A stretch of 19,181 nucleotides of DNA from Kiritimatiellia bacterium. GTDB taxonomy: Bacteria; Verrucomicrobiota; Kiritimatiellia; RFP12; UBA1067. The notes under the pieces are model-generated. The model was not told the DNA's origin. It saw nothing but the letters and a program-made list of their open reading frames with translations, and ran no database searches. Shown here in pieces: positions 8,301-14,694 of the stretch (its first letter is position 1; each line of letters begins with the position of its first letter). The position numbers and the translations under genes were made by a program. The stretch covers positions 1 through 19,181 of the forward strand of contig JAFVZE010000075.1 of NCBI GenBank assembly GCA_017508315.1. Direction: 5' to 3'.

Positions 8301-8613
8301 ACTTGTCGACACCACCTGGCGCAGCGGCGAAAACTGTCTCGGCTCCTATGTGCGGGCGGTTATCGAAACCGGCAAGGAACTTGGGGTCGATGTCGTTGAT
8401 ATGAACGCGATGACGAATGAGCTTTGCGAGCGCATCGGGCGCGACGAGGCCTACAGGTTCTACGCGATTTCCACCGGCATCGAATTCAGCCGCGACGGCG
8501 AGCCGTCGAAGGACGTCACCCATCCGGTTCCGGCCGGCGCGCAGGCGTACAGCGAACTTTTCCTCGGCGATGTGCGCCGCCGCAAGCTTCCGGTGGCAAG
8601 GTTGTTCAGGTGA
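5353..8613 (+). CDS. Secreted three-domain pectin enzyme: GH28 + CE15-like esterase + SGNH (CE12-like) acetylesterase
   Basis: A 1086-residue exported protein. The signal peptide is residues 1-20 (cleavage near ICA-ADF). The GH28 beta-helix spans about 21-430, with NNDGID at 228-233 and GDDG at 250-253 supplying the catalytic Asp residues, then a GSE.SGG segment and YVK in place of the usual RIK. An alpha/beta-hydrolase of the CE15-like type spans about 450-840. Its nucleophile elbow is GYSRLAK (Ser679) and a late His823 is in EGHG. Canonical CE15 has GCSRxGK, so this is a variant. The SGNH domain spans about 850-1086, with GDST (Ser855), the block GASTKSF, FGHND, and D1054-VT-H1057, as in rhamnogalacturonan acetylesterases. 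It probably de-esterifies and cleaves pectic polymer in one polypeptide. The exact polymer (homogalacturonan or rhamnogalacturonan) and esterase substrates are inferred, not seen. Confidence 0.9.
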   Translation: MTICMMVAGLLLPGVICAADFVITDYGAKPDGSKCSAAFKAAFEAAEKAGGGRVVVPKGRWVSGAIHLRSNCEFYLAEGAEIVFTQNPADYLPAVHTSWEGMECWNYSPLVYAYSCTNIAITGKGMLRGYEGEFKDTLWKKWVPQDNGIRAARRQLYDWGAQDYPVEKRRIHEKPNANTRPHLLQINRCKDVRLENFKVRNSPFWTIHLYHSEDIVVRGLDVYAHGNNNDGIDIEMTRNVLVENCRFDQGDDGVVIKSGRNRDAWRLNRPTENIVIRNCEIVHAHTVLGVGSEISGGVRNILMEDCTANEVHRIYYVKTNRRRGGFVDNVIMRRVKAKTALDAVVAVDTDILYEWAKFPDYENRRTRISNLFVEDVKCEKARQIVRVKGDREMPVKGVRVQWLDIGEAEKPEPELENVEGFVQVAKHEPNYDSTKIKPYTLEDPLTFTNGNKVTNLAEWEHRRREILDIFAREMYGAEPPKPEAVNAELLEEKVAGGGFAVRRRYRMTFRKDRSGPAVEWMVWTPRHAKKPAPVILKLNYRGNQEFDTDPSVPMMTAWSRDNKHTKDHRVLESTRGFRLDQNGDSVFPLQMLLARGYAVMTACYCEVSPDPTRGEDDFRYRQWPFAYTGVFSLWGGRDPCRSDNITSLGAWAWALSRGLDLAERIPEIDARRNIVTGYSRLAKAALVAAARDERFTVCAPVQTGGGGCPLAKRDFGENISTECLYFSHWYCDAYAKYAAEPWKTMPFDQHLFLAAIAPRALLICGYDTSKWFDTEGEYLAAKAASPAWRLHGLKGLPDVAYPGNYETSAIGDRLGYVRRSEGHGISGYDWQWMLDFAERNFAGSTGAHLFLAGDSTLDDYGRRHRPGRAPLASWGATLQGKMHSGSLVRTFAKSGASTKSFIADGHWGRLIEAVRPGDFVIIQFGHNDQKQTTQEQRKVLFAAADGLYRENLRKFASEVRAKGATPIFCTPIVRATFDKSGKKLVDTTWRSGENCLGSYVRAVIETGKELGVDVVDMNAMTNELCERIGRDEAYRFYAISTGIEFSRDGEPSKDVTHPVPAGAQAYSELFLGDVRRRKLPVARLFR

Positions 8614-8616
8614 GCA

Positions 8617-8644
8617 GACAGAAGTTTTGGTAAAATATTCTGTC
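8617..8644. promoter_or_regulatory. Inverted repeat after the GH28 fusion gene
   Basis: GACAGAA (8617-8623) and TTCTGTC (8638-8644) are perfect complements around a 14-base centre that contains TAAAATATT, a possible -10. It starts four bases past the upstream stop. A second partial stem (CAGAA...TTCTG) follows at about 8645-8666. It may act as a weak terminator, an operator, or a promoter overlapped by a dyad for the His-rich gene. Confidence 0.35.
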
Positions 8645-8710
8645 AGAAGTCTGGGGGTTTTCTGCCTAACCAAGAGTAACGCCAAAAGGCGGAGAAAGGA
8701 AAGGTGTGAT

Positions 8711-9136
8711 ATGAAGAACAAGAAAACGGCAGTTCTGATGGTAATGGCGGCTTTGTGCGCCGGAGTCTGCACGGCGCGTCCGCACGGGGGACCGCACCAT
8801 CACGGTCATCACAGGGTGCATCACCACCACCACGGACATCGCTATCACCGCGGCAGCGCATTCGTCGGCGGACTGGTCGGCGGCGTGGTCGGAAGCCTCG
8901 TGTACGATGCGGTGGTGCCGCGGCCGGTCGTGGTCGCGAATCCCGCGCCGGTCGTGGTTACTCCGACCCCGGTAGTGGTTAATCCCGCTCCGGTGGTGGT
9001 GACGCCGGCGCCGGTCGTGCAGACCACCAACGTCTGGGTCCCCGGCGCATATCAGGAACAGGTCCAGGCCAACGGTACGGTCGTTCGGGTGTGGGTTCCC
9101 GGGCATTACGAGCAGCGCACCGTCCAGGTGCAGTAA
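8711..9136 (+). CDS. Small secreted histidine-rich protein with PxPVVV heptad repeats
   Basis: A 141-residue exported protein. The signal peptide is about residues 1-22 (CTA-RP). A very His-rich stretch (25-46, more than half His) suggests metal binding (Ni, Zn or Cu; inference). A glycine-zipper-like segment (53-62, GGLVGGVVGS) follows, then a run of seven-residue repeats (N/T)P(A/T)PVVV at 77-104. The C-terminus has two related WVPG(A/H)Y(Q/E) units. The start at 8711 is preceded by purine-rich GGAGAAAGGAAAGG and begins a clear signal peptide. The frame is open further upstream, but that part overlaps the end of the GH28 gene and is not coding. The DUF58 gene starts 6 bases after the stop, so the two probably share a transcript. 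No family is recognised; an envelope or metal-sequestering role is a guess. Confidence 0.75.
   Translation: MKNKKTAVLMVMAALCAGVCTARPHGGPHHHGHHRVHHHHHGHRYHRGSAFVGGLVGGVVGSLVYDAVVPRPVVVANPAPVVVTPTPVVVNPAPVVVTPAPVVQTTNVWVPGAYQEQVQANGTVVRVWVPGHYEQRTVQVQ
8939..9022 (+). repeat. Four 21-bp coding tandem repeats
   Basis: Four consecutive 21-base units (8939, 8960, 8981 and 9002) encode NPAPVVV, TPTPVVV, NPAPVVV and TPAPVVQ. A preceding diverged unit encodes PRPVVVA. Units differ at third positions, so the array is not a recent expansion. Confidence 0.85.
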
Positions 9137-9142
9137 GAGGCG

Positions 9143-10030
9143 ATGGCGCGCGATGTGAAAGAGCTGATGGCGAGGGTGGGGAAAATCCGCATCCTCACCA
9201 ATAAGCTTGTCGACGACAGGCTTTCCGGCGACTACCATTCAACGTTCAAAGGGCAGGGCGTCGAGTTCGACGAAGTCCGTCCGTATCTCGCCGGCGACGA
9301 CGTGCGCACGATCGACTGGAACGTGACGGCCAAGACCGGAGTTCCGCACATCAAGCGCTTCTCGGAAGAGCGCGAACTCACCATCCTGTTCATGGTCGAC
9401 GTTTCCGGCTCGCAGAGCTACGGTTCCGTCCGCCGCTCCAAGGCCGAACTGGCGGCGGAGGTCACGGCGGTACTGGCGTTGACGGCGATCCGCAATCAGG
9501 ATAAGATCGGTCTGGTGCTCTTTTCCGACCGTATCGTCAAATATATTCCGCCGCGCAAAGGGCGCGACAGCGTCATGCGGCTCGTGCGCGAAGTGCTCGC
9601 GGCGGAGGATGATGCCGTCGGCGGGACCGACATCTCCGAGGCGCTGCGCTTCCTGAGCGCGGTGCAGAAGCGCCGGGCGGTAGTTTTTCTGGTTTCGGAT
9701 TTCATGGGCGGCGGCGATTTCGACAAACTGCTGAAGGCGTCGGCGCGTCGGCACGACATGGTATGCGTGCCGGTTTCCGATCCGGCGGAATATGCGCTTC
9801 CCGACGTCGGTCTGGTCGAATTGGAGGATCCCGAAAGCGGAGCTTTGACGCTTGTGGACACTTCAAGCGGAGCCGTTCGCCGCAGTTTTTCGGAACAGGC
9901 GGAGAAGAGCCGCGCTGAACTTGCGAGATTCTTCGCCCGCAACGGAATCGACACGCTGACGGTTTCGACCGATCGTCCGTACATCGACGAAGTAAGGTCT
10001 TTGTTTAAGCGGAGGGCCCGCAAGAGATGA
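9143..10030 (+). CDS. DUF58 family protein (MoxR-system associated)
   Basis: A 295-residue cytosolic protein. Residues of about 37-80 carry the DUF58 signature: G.GVEFDEVRPY.AGDDVR.IDWN..A, then IKRF.EER. A von Willebrand A-like fold follows, with the metal-site motif DVSGS at 86-90. This is the normal length for the family. DUF58 proteins usually sit next to a MoxR AAA+ ATPase and BatA/BatD-like membrane proteins. These clusters are linked to chaperone-like maturation of metalloenzymes or envelope stress functions. Here the next gene overlaps by four bases (ATGA) and is BatD/DUF4381-like, but no moxR gene is in the window. AGAGG before the ATG is a usable ribosome binding site. The family assignment is firm; the client protein is unknown. 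Confidence 0.92.
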   Translation: MARDVKELMARVGKIRILTNKLVDDRLSGDYHSTFKGQGVEFDEVRPYLAGDDVRTIDWNVTAKTGVPHIKRFSEERELTILFMVDVSGSQSYGSVRRSKAELAAEVTAVLALTAIRNQDKIGLVLFSDRIVKYIPPRKGRDSVMRLVREVLAAEDDAVGGTDISEALRFLSAVQKRRAVVFLVSDFMGGGDFDKLLKASARRHDMVCVPVSDPAEYALPDVGLVELEDPESGALTLVDTSSGAVRRSFSEQAEKSRAELARFFARNGIDTLTVSTDRPYIDEVRSLFKRRARKR

Positions 10031-10890
10031 TTCCGTTTGCACTTATCGCGGCGGTTCTGACCGAATTCTCCGGCGACGGGGTGGAGTTCAAGCTTGAGAG
10101 CGGGACCTCCGTCATCGATCCCGCGCGCAGCGTTTTTCTGCGCATGGAGCTTAAGACCGCGAAAGGCGTCGCGGCGGTCGTGCCGGATCTGCGCGATCGG
10201 ACGGTCGGGTTTTCGCTCGTGGAGGATTTCGCCGATCCCGAGCGGAAAGCGGCCGACGGGACGCTCACGAGGACGGTCAACTGGAAACTGGTGCCCGAGC
10301 CTTGCGCCGAGGTCTACAAGATAAAGCCATTCGCCGTCGCGGGAAGAATCGCGGGGCCGGTGTATTTCGGGAATCCGCCGCCGCCGGAGGCGGTCACGGG
10401 GGCGATGGAAGTCGATCCGGAAAAGGATATTCCGCCTTTAAGCTGGAAACTTGTCGGCCGGATATCCGCGGCGCTGGCCGCGTTTGCCGCCGCGGTCGCT
10501 TCGGTGTGGTTCGCGCTGCGCCTGCTGGCGAGAAAGATCCGCGAGCACCGGATGAGTCCGATCGAGCGGGCATGGGTTGAGCTTGACCGCCTTCTGGGCA
10601 AGGGGCTTCCCGGACGCGGGAGGTACAAGGATTTCTACGTCGAACTTACGATGGTGGTGCGACGTTACATTCAGCGCAAATACGGCATCAGGGCGCCGCA
10701 CATGACGACCGAGGAATTTCTGCGCGAGGCGAAGCCCTCGGATGAACTGCGGCGTTTTCTCGAATCGGCCGACATGGTGAAGTTCGCCGGCGTGGAGGCG
10801 ACGCCGGAAATGGCCGACGAGGCGACCGACAGCGCGCGGGATTATCTCAGACGGGACGACAGAGACGGCATTGCAGAGAAGCAAGGATGA
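10027..10890 (+). CDS. BatD / DUF4381-like membrane protein
   Basis: A 287-residue single-pass membrane protein. The first 12 residues are hydrophobic and could be a short signal peptide. Residues of about 15-130 form a periplasmic beta-rich domain resembling part of BatD. A transmembrane helix lies at about 143-168, followed by basic KIREHR. A cytosolic helical domain (about 180-280) contains ERAWVELDRLL and VRRYIQRKYG, as in the C-terminal part of DUF4381/BatD-type proteins. It is shorter than full BatD (usually above 400 residues). It overlaps both the DUF58 gene before it and the acyltransferase gene after it by four bases, so translational coupling is likely. A partner role with DUF58 is inferred from context. 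Confidence 0.75.
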   Translation: MIPFALIAAVLTEFSGDGVEFKLESGTSVIDPARSVFLRMELKTAKGVAAVVPDLRDRTVGFSLVEDFADPERKAADGTLTRTVNWKLVPEPCAEVYKIKPFAVAGRIAGPVYFGNPPPPEAVTGAMEVDPEKDIPPLSWKLVGRISAALAAFAAAVASVWFALRLLARKIREHRMSPIERAWVELDRLLGKGLPGRGRYKDFYVELTMVVRRYIQRKYGIRAPHMTTEEFLREAKPSDELRRFLESADMVKFAGVEATPEMADEATDSARDYLRRDDRDGIAEKQG

Positions 10891-12020
10891 AAGCGGGAAT
10901 GAAATCGGTTGATGATATGAATGAGAGCGGAAGAATAGCGTTTCTTGATTATCTGCGGGTCATGGCGTGCTTCATGGTCATGGCGATCCACGCCTCGGAG
11001 CCGTTCTATCTGGCGGTGGAGGGCGGCAGCGTGGTGACGAAAATCGCTTCCCGATCGGATGCGCTCTGCATAACGGTCGTGGAATGTCTCTGCCGGGTCT
11101 GTGTGCCGCTTTTCGTGATGGCCTCAAGTTATCTTCTTTTTCCGCTGACGAAACCTGCCGGCGAATTTTTCCGGCGGAGGCTGGCGCGCATCGTTGTGCC
11201 GTTTGCCGTCTGGTCCGTGGCCTATGTGTGGTATTTCGGCGGGGACTGGGGGCGCATGGCGTTCAATTTTCCCGATGCCGGCGGACATCTCTGGTTCGTG
11301 CCCATGCTGCTCGGGCTGTATCTGCTGATGCCGCTCCTTTCCCCCTGGGCGGAGAAGGCCGGCGAAAAGGAACTCCGTATCTGGCTCGCCCTGTGGGCGG
11401 TGACCACGACTTTCCCTTTTGTCCGCAGAATCTGGGGAGCGTTGTACGGAGAACCTTCGTTCGGCGCGATTCCCTATCTCTGGGGCGAGTGCCCATGGAA
11501 CATGTTCGGCACGTTCCATTACGTAAGCGGCTTTTTCGGCTATGTCCTTCTCGGGCATTATTTCCGGCGGTTCGTTCCGGAATTGTCATGGGGAAAAACG
11601 CTTTGCGTCGCGCTGCCGATGTGGGCCGCCGGCGCGGCGGTCATAGGCGGCGGATTCTACGCGCGGGTTCCGGAGTGCCCGTTCGTCAGACCTTACGCGT
11701 TCGCCGTCGATCTTGAGATGAGCATCGAGTACTGTTCCTCCGGGGTGGCTCTCGCCGTCGCCGGCGCATTCATGATCTTGCGGAAGTGCAACGGCGCGGG
11801 TTTTTTCCACGCGAGGATCGTCAGGCCGGTTTCCGAGGCCAGTTACGGAACGTATCTTCTGCATATGTTCGTCCTGTTGCCGGTCTTTGCGTATTTCCGG
11901 CCGAAGTTTCCGACTCCGCTGGCGATCGCCGCCACGGCGGTTTCGTCCTTCGTTCTGTCTTCCTGCATATCGATCGCCGTGAGAAAGGTGCCGATGCTCG
12001 GCCGCTGGATCTGCGGCTGA
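10887..12020 (+). CDS. Acyltransferase 3 family integral membrane protein
   Basis: A 377-residue polytopic membrane protein with about ten hydrophobic segments. The family hallmark is in the first membrane segment: FLDYLRV..CF.VM.IHA, with His35. The middle FPDAGGHLWFVPMLLGLYLL segment and the final S.ASYGTYLLHM also fit. Acyltransferase-3 proteins move acetyl or other acyl groups onto extracytoplasmic sugars such as O-antigen, exopolysaccharide or peptidoglycan. The substrate here is not known. The start overlaps the previous stop (ATGA) with AAGG directly adjoining. In-frame ATGs at 10899 and 10917 are also possible and would only shorten the cytosolic N-terminus. It lies in the DUF58/BatD-like unit, a combination not usual for that cluster. 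Confidence 0.88.
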   Translation: MKAGMKSVDDMNESGRIAFLDYLRVMACFMVMAIHASEPFYLAVEGGSVVTKIASRSDALCITVVECLCRVCVPLFVMASSYLLFPLTKPAGEFFRRRLARIVVPFAVWSVAYVWYFGGDWGRMAFNFPDAGGHLWFVPMLLGLYLLMPLLSPWAEKAGEKELRIWLALWAVTTTFPFVRRIWGALYGEPSFGAIPYLWGECPWNMFGTFHYVSGFFGYVLLGHYFRRFVPELSWGKTLCVALPMWAAGAAVIGGGFYARVPECPFVRPYAFAVDLEMSIEYCSSGVALAVAGAFMILRKCNGAGFFHARIVRPVSEASYGTYLLHMFVLLPVFAYFRPKFPTPLAIAATAVSSFVLSSCISIAVRKVPMLGRWICG

Positions 12021-12071
12021 ATGAAGGCTGCCTGAACGTGCTCGGTCGCGAATGAAGAGGTGAAGATGCGC

Positions 12072-12100
12072 TTTACAGATCCGAGCGTAGTTGGTAGACT
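12072..12100 (+). promoter_or_regulatory. Putative promoter of the HNH-ruvC-rsmI-queH-GH127 operon
   Basis: TTTACA (12072-12077) and TAGACT (12095-12100) are separated by 17 bases. The GTG start codon lies only 9 bases past the -10 and lacks a Shine-Dalgarno site, which suggests a leaderless or near-leaderless transcript. Assigned by eye. Confidence 0.45.
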
Positions 12101-12109
12101 GTACCCGTT

Positions 12110-12415
12110 GTGGATGGCTGGATAGACATACAGGCCGACCCCGCGCATGTGAAGCGGGAGCGGGAGAAGGCGCGGGCTCTGCGCAAAACCGATTGGTGGC
12201 GCGCGAAGATCGCCGCCGGCGTGTGCCATTACTGCGGGCTGAACGTGGGAGCCGGGAATCTGACGCTCGATCACGTCCTGCCGGTTGCCCGCGGCGGCAG
12301 ATCTACCCGCGGCAACTGCGTTCCCTGCTGCAAGGAATGCAATTCGCGTAAAAAGGCGTACACCCCGGCAGAGCAGGTGCTCGCCCGGCTGTTCCCCGAG
12401 GAGAATGCGCGGTGA
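12110..12415 (+). CDS. HNH endonuclease family protein
   Basis: A 101-residue protein with a compact, complete HNH zinc-finger nuclease fold. Zinc ligands are C39-HY-C42 and C74-KE-C77. The catalytic DH pair is D54-H55 in LTLDHVLP, Asn69 is in RGNC, and NSRKK closes the motif. The start is GTG at 12110. The nearby ATG at 12114 is in another frame and stops after three codons. No Shine-Dalgarno site is visible and the likely promoter is only 9 bases away. The stop overlaps the ruvC start by four bases (GTGA). Small HNH proteins of this type are often found in chromosomes without a phage context. A role in DNA repair with RuvC is suggested only by position. Confidence 0.88.
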   Translation: MDGWIDIQADPAHVKREREKARALRKTDWWRAKIAAGVCHYCGLNVGAGNLTLDHVLPVARGGRSTRGNCVPCCKECNSRKKAYTPAEQVLARLFPEENAR

Positions 12416-12903
12416 CGGTTCTGGGCATTGACACTTCGCTCAGGTCTTCGGGCTACGGAATTCTTTCGGTGGAAGGTTCGCGGATGCGTCCGCTCGCCTG
12501 CGGTACGATAAAGAATCCGCCGAAGGAACCGCTTTCCGGATGTCTGCGCAACATCCACGACACCGTGGCCGCGCTGATTGCGGAATACCGGCCGGACGTG
12601 CTGTCCATCGAATCGGTGATCTACGGCAAGAACGCCGGCACCATGCTCGTGCTCGGCGAAGCGCGCGGCGCGGTCATCACCGCGGCGGCGGCGCGGGGAC
12701 TGCCGATCTACGAATACGAACCGCGACGGATGAAGAAAGCCCTCTGCGGCAACGGGCTTGCGGAAAAAGGGCAGATACAGCGCATGGTGAAAACGCTCCT
12801 CTCGCTGCCGGAGCTGCCGCAGAACGACGCGGCCGACGCCTTGGGGCTCGCCATCTGCCATGTTCATTCCAATTCGCTGATTTCGCAGGGAAGTCCGATA
12901 TGA
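12412..12903 (+). CDS. ruvC: Holliday junction resolvase RuvC
   Basis: A 163-residue endonuclease that cuts Holliday junctions, working with RuvAB in homologous recombination. It has the RuvC acidic residues: Asp7 in LGIDTS, Glu67 in SIESV, and Asp139/Asp142 in QNDAADALGLAICH. The segment GKNAGTMLVLGEARG matches the conserved central region. Length is as expected (E. coli RuvC is 173). The GTG start overlaps the HNH stop, and the final TGA overlaps the rsmI start (ATGA). ruvA and ruvB are not in the window. Confidence 0.96.
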   Translation: MTVLGIDTSLRSSGYGILSVEGSRMRPLACGTIKNPPKEPLSGCLRNIHDTVAALIAEYRPDVLSIESVIYGKNAGTMLVLGEARGAVITAAAARGLPIYEYEPRRMKKALCGNGLAEKGQIQRMVKTLLSLPELPQNDAADALGLAICHVHSNSLISQGSPI

Positions 12904-13604
12904 GCAAACTTCATGTGGTGGCGACGCCGATCGGCAATCTGGGCGACTTGAGCCCGCGCGGACTGGAGGCGCTGAAAAACGCTTCGCTCATAGCCTGCGA
13001 AGACACGCGCCGCACCTGGGCGCTGCTGACGCATTTCGGCATTCCGCGCCCGGAGATGATTTCCTACCGGCAGGGAAACGAAGAGAAACTGACCGAACGG
13101 ATAATCGCCGCCGTGCGTTCAGGCTCGGAGGTCGCGCTCTGCTCCGACGGCGGCTATCCCGGAATTTCCGATCCCGGCTACCGGCTCATCCGCGCCTGCG
13201 CAAAGGACGGCGTTCCCTATGAAATAGTCCCGGGGCCGAGCGCGGCGACGGTGGCCTTGCTCATGAGCGGACTTTCCACGAGCTCTTTCACGTTCCGCGG
13301 GTTTCCGCCGCGGGGACCGGGGGCGCTGCGCAACTGGTTCGCCGAGGACCGCGACAGGGAGCACACGCTTATATGCTACGAGTCGCCGTTCAGGGTCGGC
13401 GCGACGCTGCAGGCCGCTTTCGAGGTGCTCGGAGACCGTGAAGCCGCCGTCTGCATGGAACTTACCAAGCTTCACGAACGGGTCTCCCGCGGCTATCTTT
13501 CGGATCTTGCCGCGGAGTTCAGAGACGCCAAGATCAAGGGCGAGGTCGCCATCGTGATCGCCGGCGGCAATCCAAAGTTCGCAAGATCATGCACGCAAGC
13601 ATAG
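12900..13604 (+). CDS. rsmI: 16S rRNA (cytidine-1402-2'-O)-methyltransferase RsmI
   Basis: A 234-residue SAM-dependent enzyme of the tetrapyrrole-methylase fold that 2'-O-methylates C1402 of 16S rRNA in the decoding centre. Conserved segments are VATPIGNLGDLSPR, ACEDTR.T..LL, SDGGYPGISDPGYRL, the SAM-loop-like IVPGPSA, and FRGFPPR. It is shorter than E. coli RsmI (286) and lacks the extra C-terminal domain, as in many bacteria. The ATG at 12900 overlaps the ruvC stop. The open frame reaches further upstream, but that part lies on ruvC. Its 3' end overlaps the next gene by 16 bases. Confidence 0.95.
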   Translation: MSKLHVVATPIGNLGDLSPRGLEALKNASLIACEDTRRTWALLTHFGIPRPEMISYRQGNEEKLTERIIAAVRSGSEVALCSDGGYPGISDPGYRLIRACAKDGVPYEIVPGPSAATVALLMSGLSTSSFTFRGFPPRGPGALRNWFAEDRDREHTLICYESPFRVGATLQAAFEVLGDREAAVCMELTKLHERVSRGYLSDLAAEFRDAKIKGEVAIVIAGGNPKFARSCTQA

Positions 13605-14134
13605 CCGATGTCATAGCGGATACCGCGCAGAACTCGATCGAAGCGGGAGCGAAAAACATCACGGTCCGTCTCGTGGAGGACGGCGTGCACGTGGCCGTGT
13701 CCATAGAAGACGACGGCAAGGGCATGGATGAGGATACGCGCCGGCGGGTGTTCGATCCTTTTTTCACCGAGGCCGGCAAACATGACCGTCGCAGAGTGGG
13801 ATTGGGGCTGCCGATTCTGAAGCAGCTTTGCGAGGCCACCGGCGGGGAGATGGAACTTGAATCCGAAAAAGGGGTCGGCACCCGTCTCAGGTACCGCTTC
13901 GAGGCCGGGCATCTCGATCTTCCGCCGATGGGGAATGTCGCCGCAATGACGCTTGCGCTTTTCAACTATCCCGGAGATTTCGAACTCGTCTTCACCCATC
14001 GCCGGCTGTCCCGCGAATATTCGATCTCCCGTTCCGAACTTGCCGATGCCGTCGGCTCGCTCGATTCGGCGGATTCGCTCGCTATGGCGAGGGAATTTCT
14101 CGAAAGCCAGGAAGAGGATCTGAAGGCGGAGTGA
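13589..14134 (+). CDS. Stand-alone GHKL ATPase (histidine-kinase-like HATPase domain)
   Basis: A 181-residue protein made of a GHKL ATP-binding domain only. The N box is DTAQNSIEAGA with Asn15. The G1 box is DDGKGM at 41-46, DPFF follows, the G2 box is VGLGLPIL at 70-77, and GGEMELESEKGVGT closes the domain. There is no phosphoacceptor His domain, sensor or membrane segment. The last 70 residues form a small domain with TLALFNYPGDFELVF. Similar proteins are known as predicted anti-sigma-factor-like or hydrogenase-cluster ATP-binding proteins, but their function is not settled. It overlaps rsmI by 16 bases and queH by four (GTGA). It may be a serine kinase of the RsbW type or a nucleotide-dependent regulator. 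Confidence 0.88.
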   Translation: MHASIADVIADTAQNSIEAGAKNITVRLVEDGVHVAVSIEDDGKGMDEDTRRRVFDPFFTEAGKHDRRRVGLGLPILKQLCEATGGEMELESEKGVGTRLRYRFEAGHLDLPPMGNVAAMTLALFNYPGDFELVFTHRRLSREYSISRSELADAVGSLDSADSLAMAREFLESQEEDLKAE

Positions 14135-14694
14135 AAGTGCTTCTCCATACGTGTTGCGGACCGTGCGCGAGCGCCTGCGTGCCCCGGCTCAGGGAGGAGG
14201 GGCACGAAGTCACGATGTTCTATTCCAATTCCAACATCGATTCGTCCGAAGAGTTCGAAAAACGGCTTGCCGGAGCGCGCCGTCTCGCCGAGGCCGATGC
14301 GGTCGAACTCGTCGCCGACGGCTACGATCACGGAGACTGGCTGAAGAACGTCGCCGCCGGATTGGAGGATGCGCCGGAGCGGGGCGAGCGCTGCGCCGGA
14401 TGCTTCCGCTACAATCTGGCGCGGACGGCGGCTTACGCCGCCGCGCACGGCTACGACGCTTTCGCGACCTCGCTCACGGTAAGCCCGCACAAGGTTTCCC
14501 GGGTCATCTTCGAAGCGTCCGCCGACAAACGCTTTCTCAAGGCGGATTTCAAGAAGCGCGACGGTTTCAGGACGAGTCTCGAACGCTCCGCCGAACTCGG
14601 GCTGTACCGTCAGGATTATTGCGGCTGCGAGTTCTCCCGTCCGCGGAACGGCGGTGTTCGTATGCGGGCAGAACAGAAAAGAGGTGAAAAATGA
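14131..14694 (+). CDS. queH: Epoxyqueuosine reductase QueH
   Basis: A 187-residue enzyme that reduces epoxyqueuosine to queuosine in tRNA, a non-homologous replacement for QueG. The QueH cysteine pattern is complete: Cys8-Cys9 and Cys12 in LLHTCCGPC, Cys88 and Cys91 in ERCAGCF, and Cys164/Cys166 in QDYCGCE. These ligate an Fe-S cluster and a second metal site in the family. TSLTVSPHK is also conserved. The GTG start overlaps the previous stop. The stop overlaps the GH127 start. Other queuosine genes are not in the window. Confidence 0.95.
   Translation: MKVLLHTCCGPCASACVPRLREEGHEVTMFYSNSNIDSSEEFEKRLAGARRLAEADAVELVADGYDHGDWLKNVAAGLEDAPERGERCAGCFRYNLARTAAYAAAHGYDAFATSLTVSPHKVSRVIFEASADKRFLKADFKKRDGFRTSLERSAELGLYRQDYCGCEFSRPRNGGVRMRAEQKRGEK

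Noticed and set aside
12110..12415. HNH gene as part of a phage or defence island
   Set aside because: No phage, toxin or restriction genes are adjacent, and it is embedded by overlap in a housekeeping operon.
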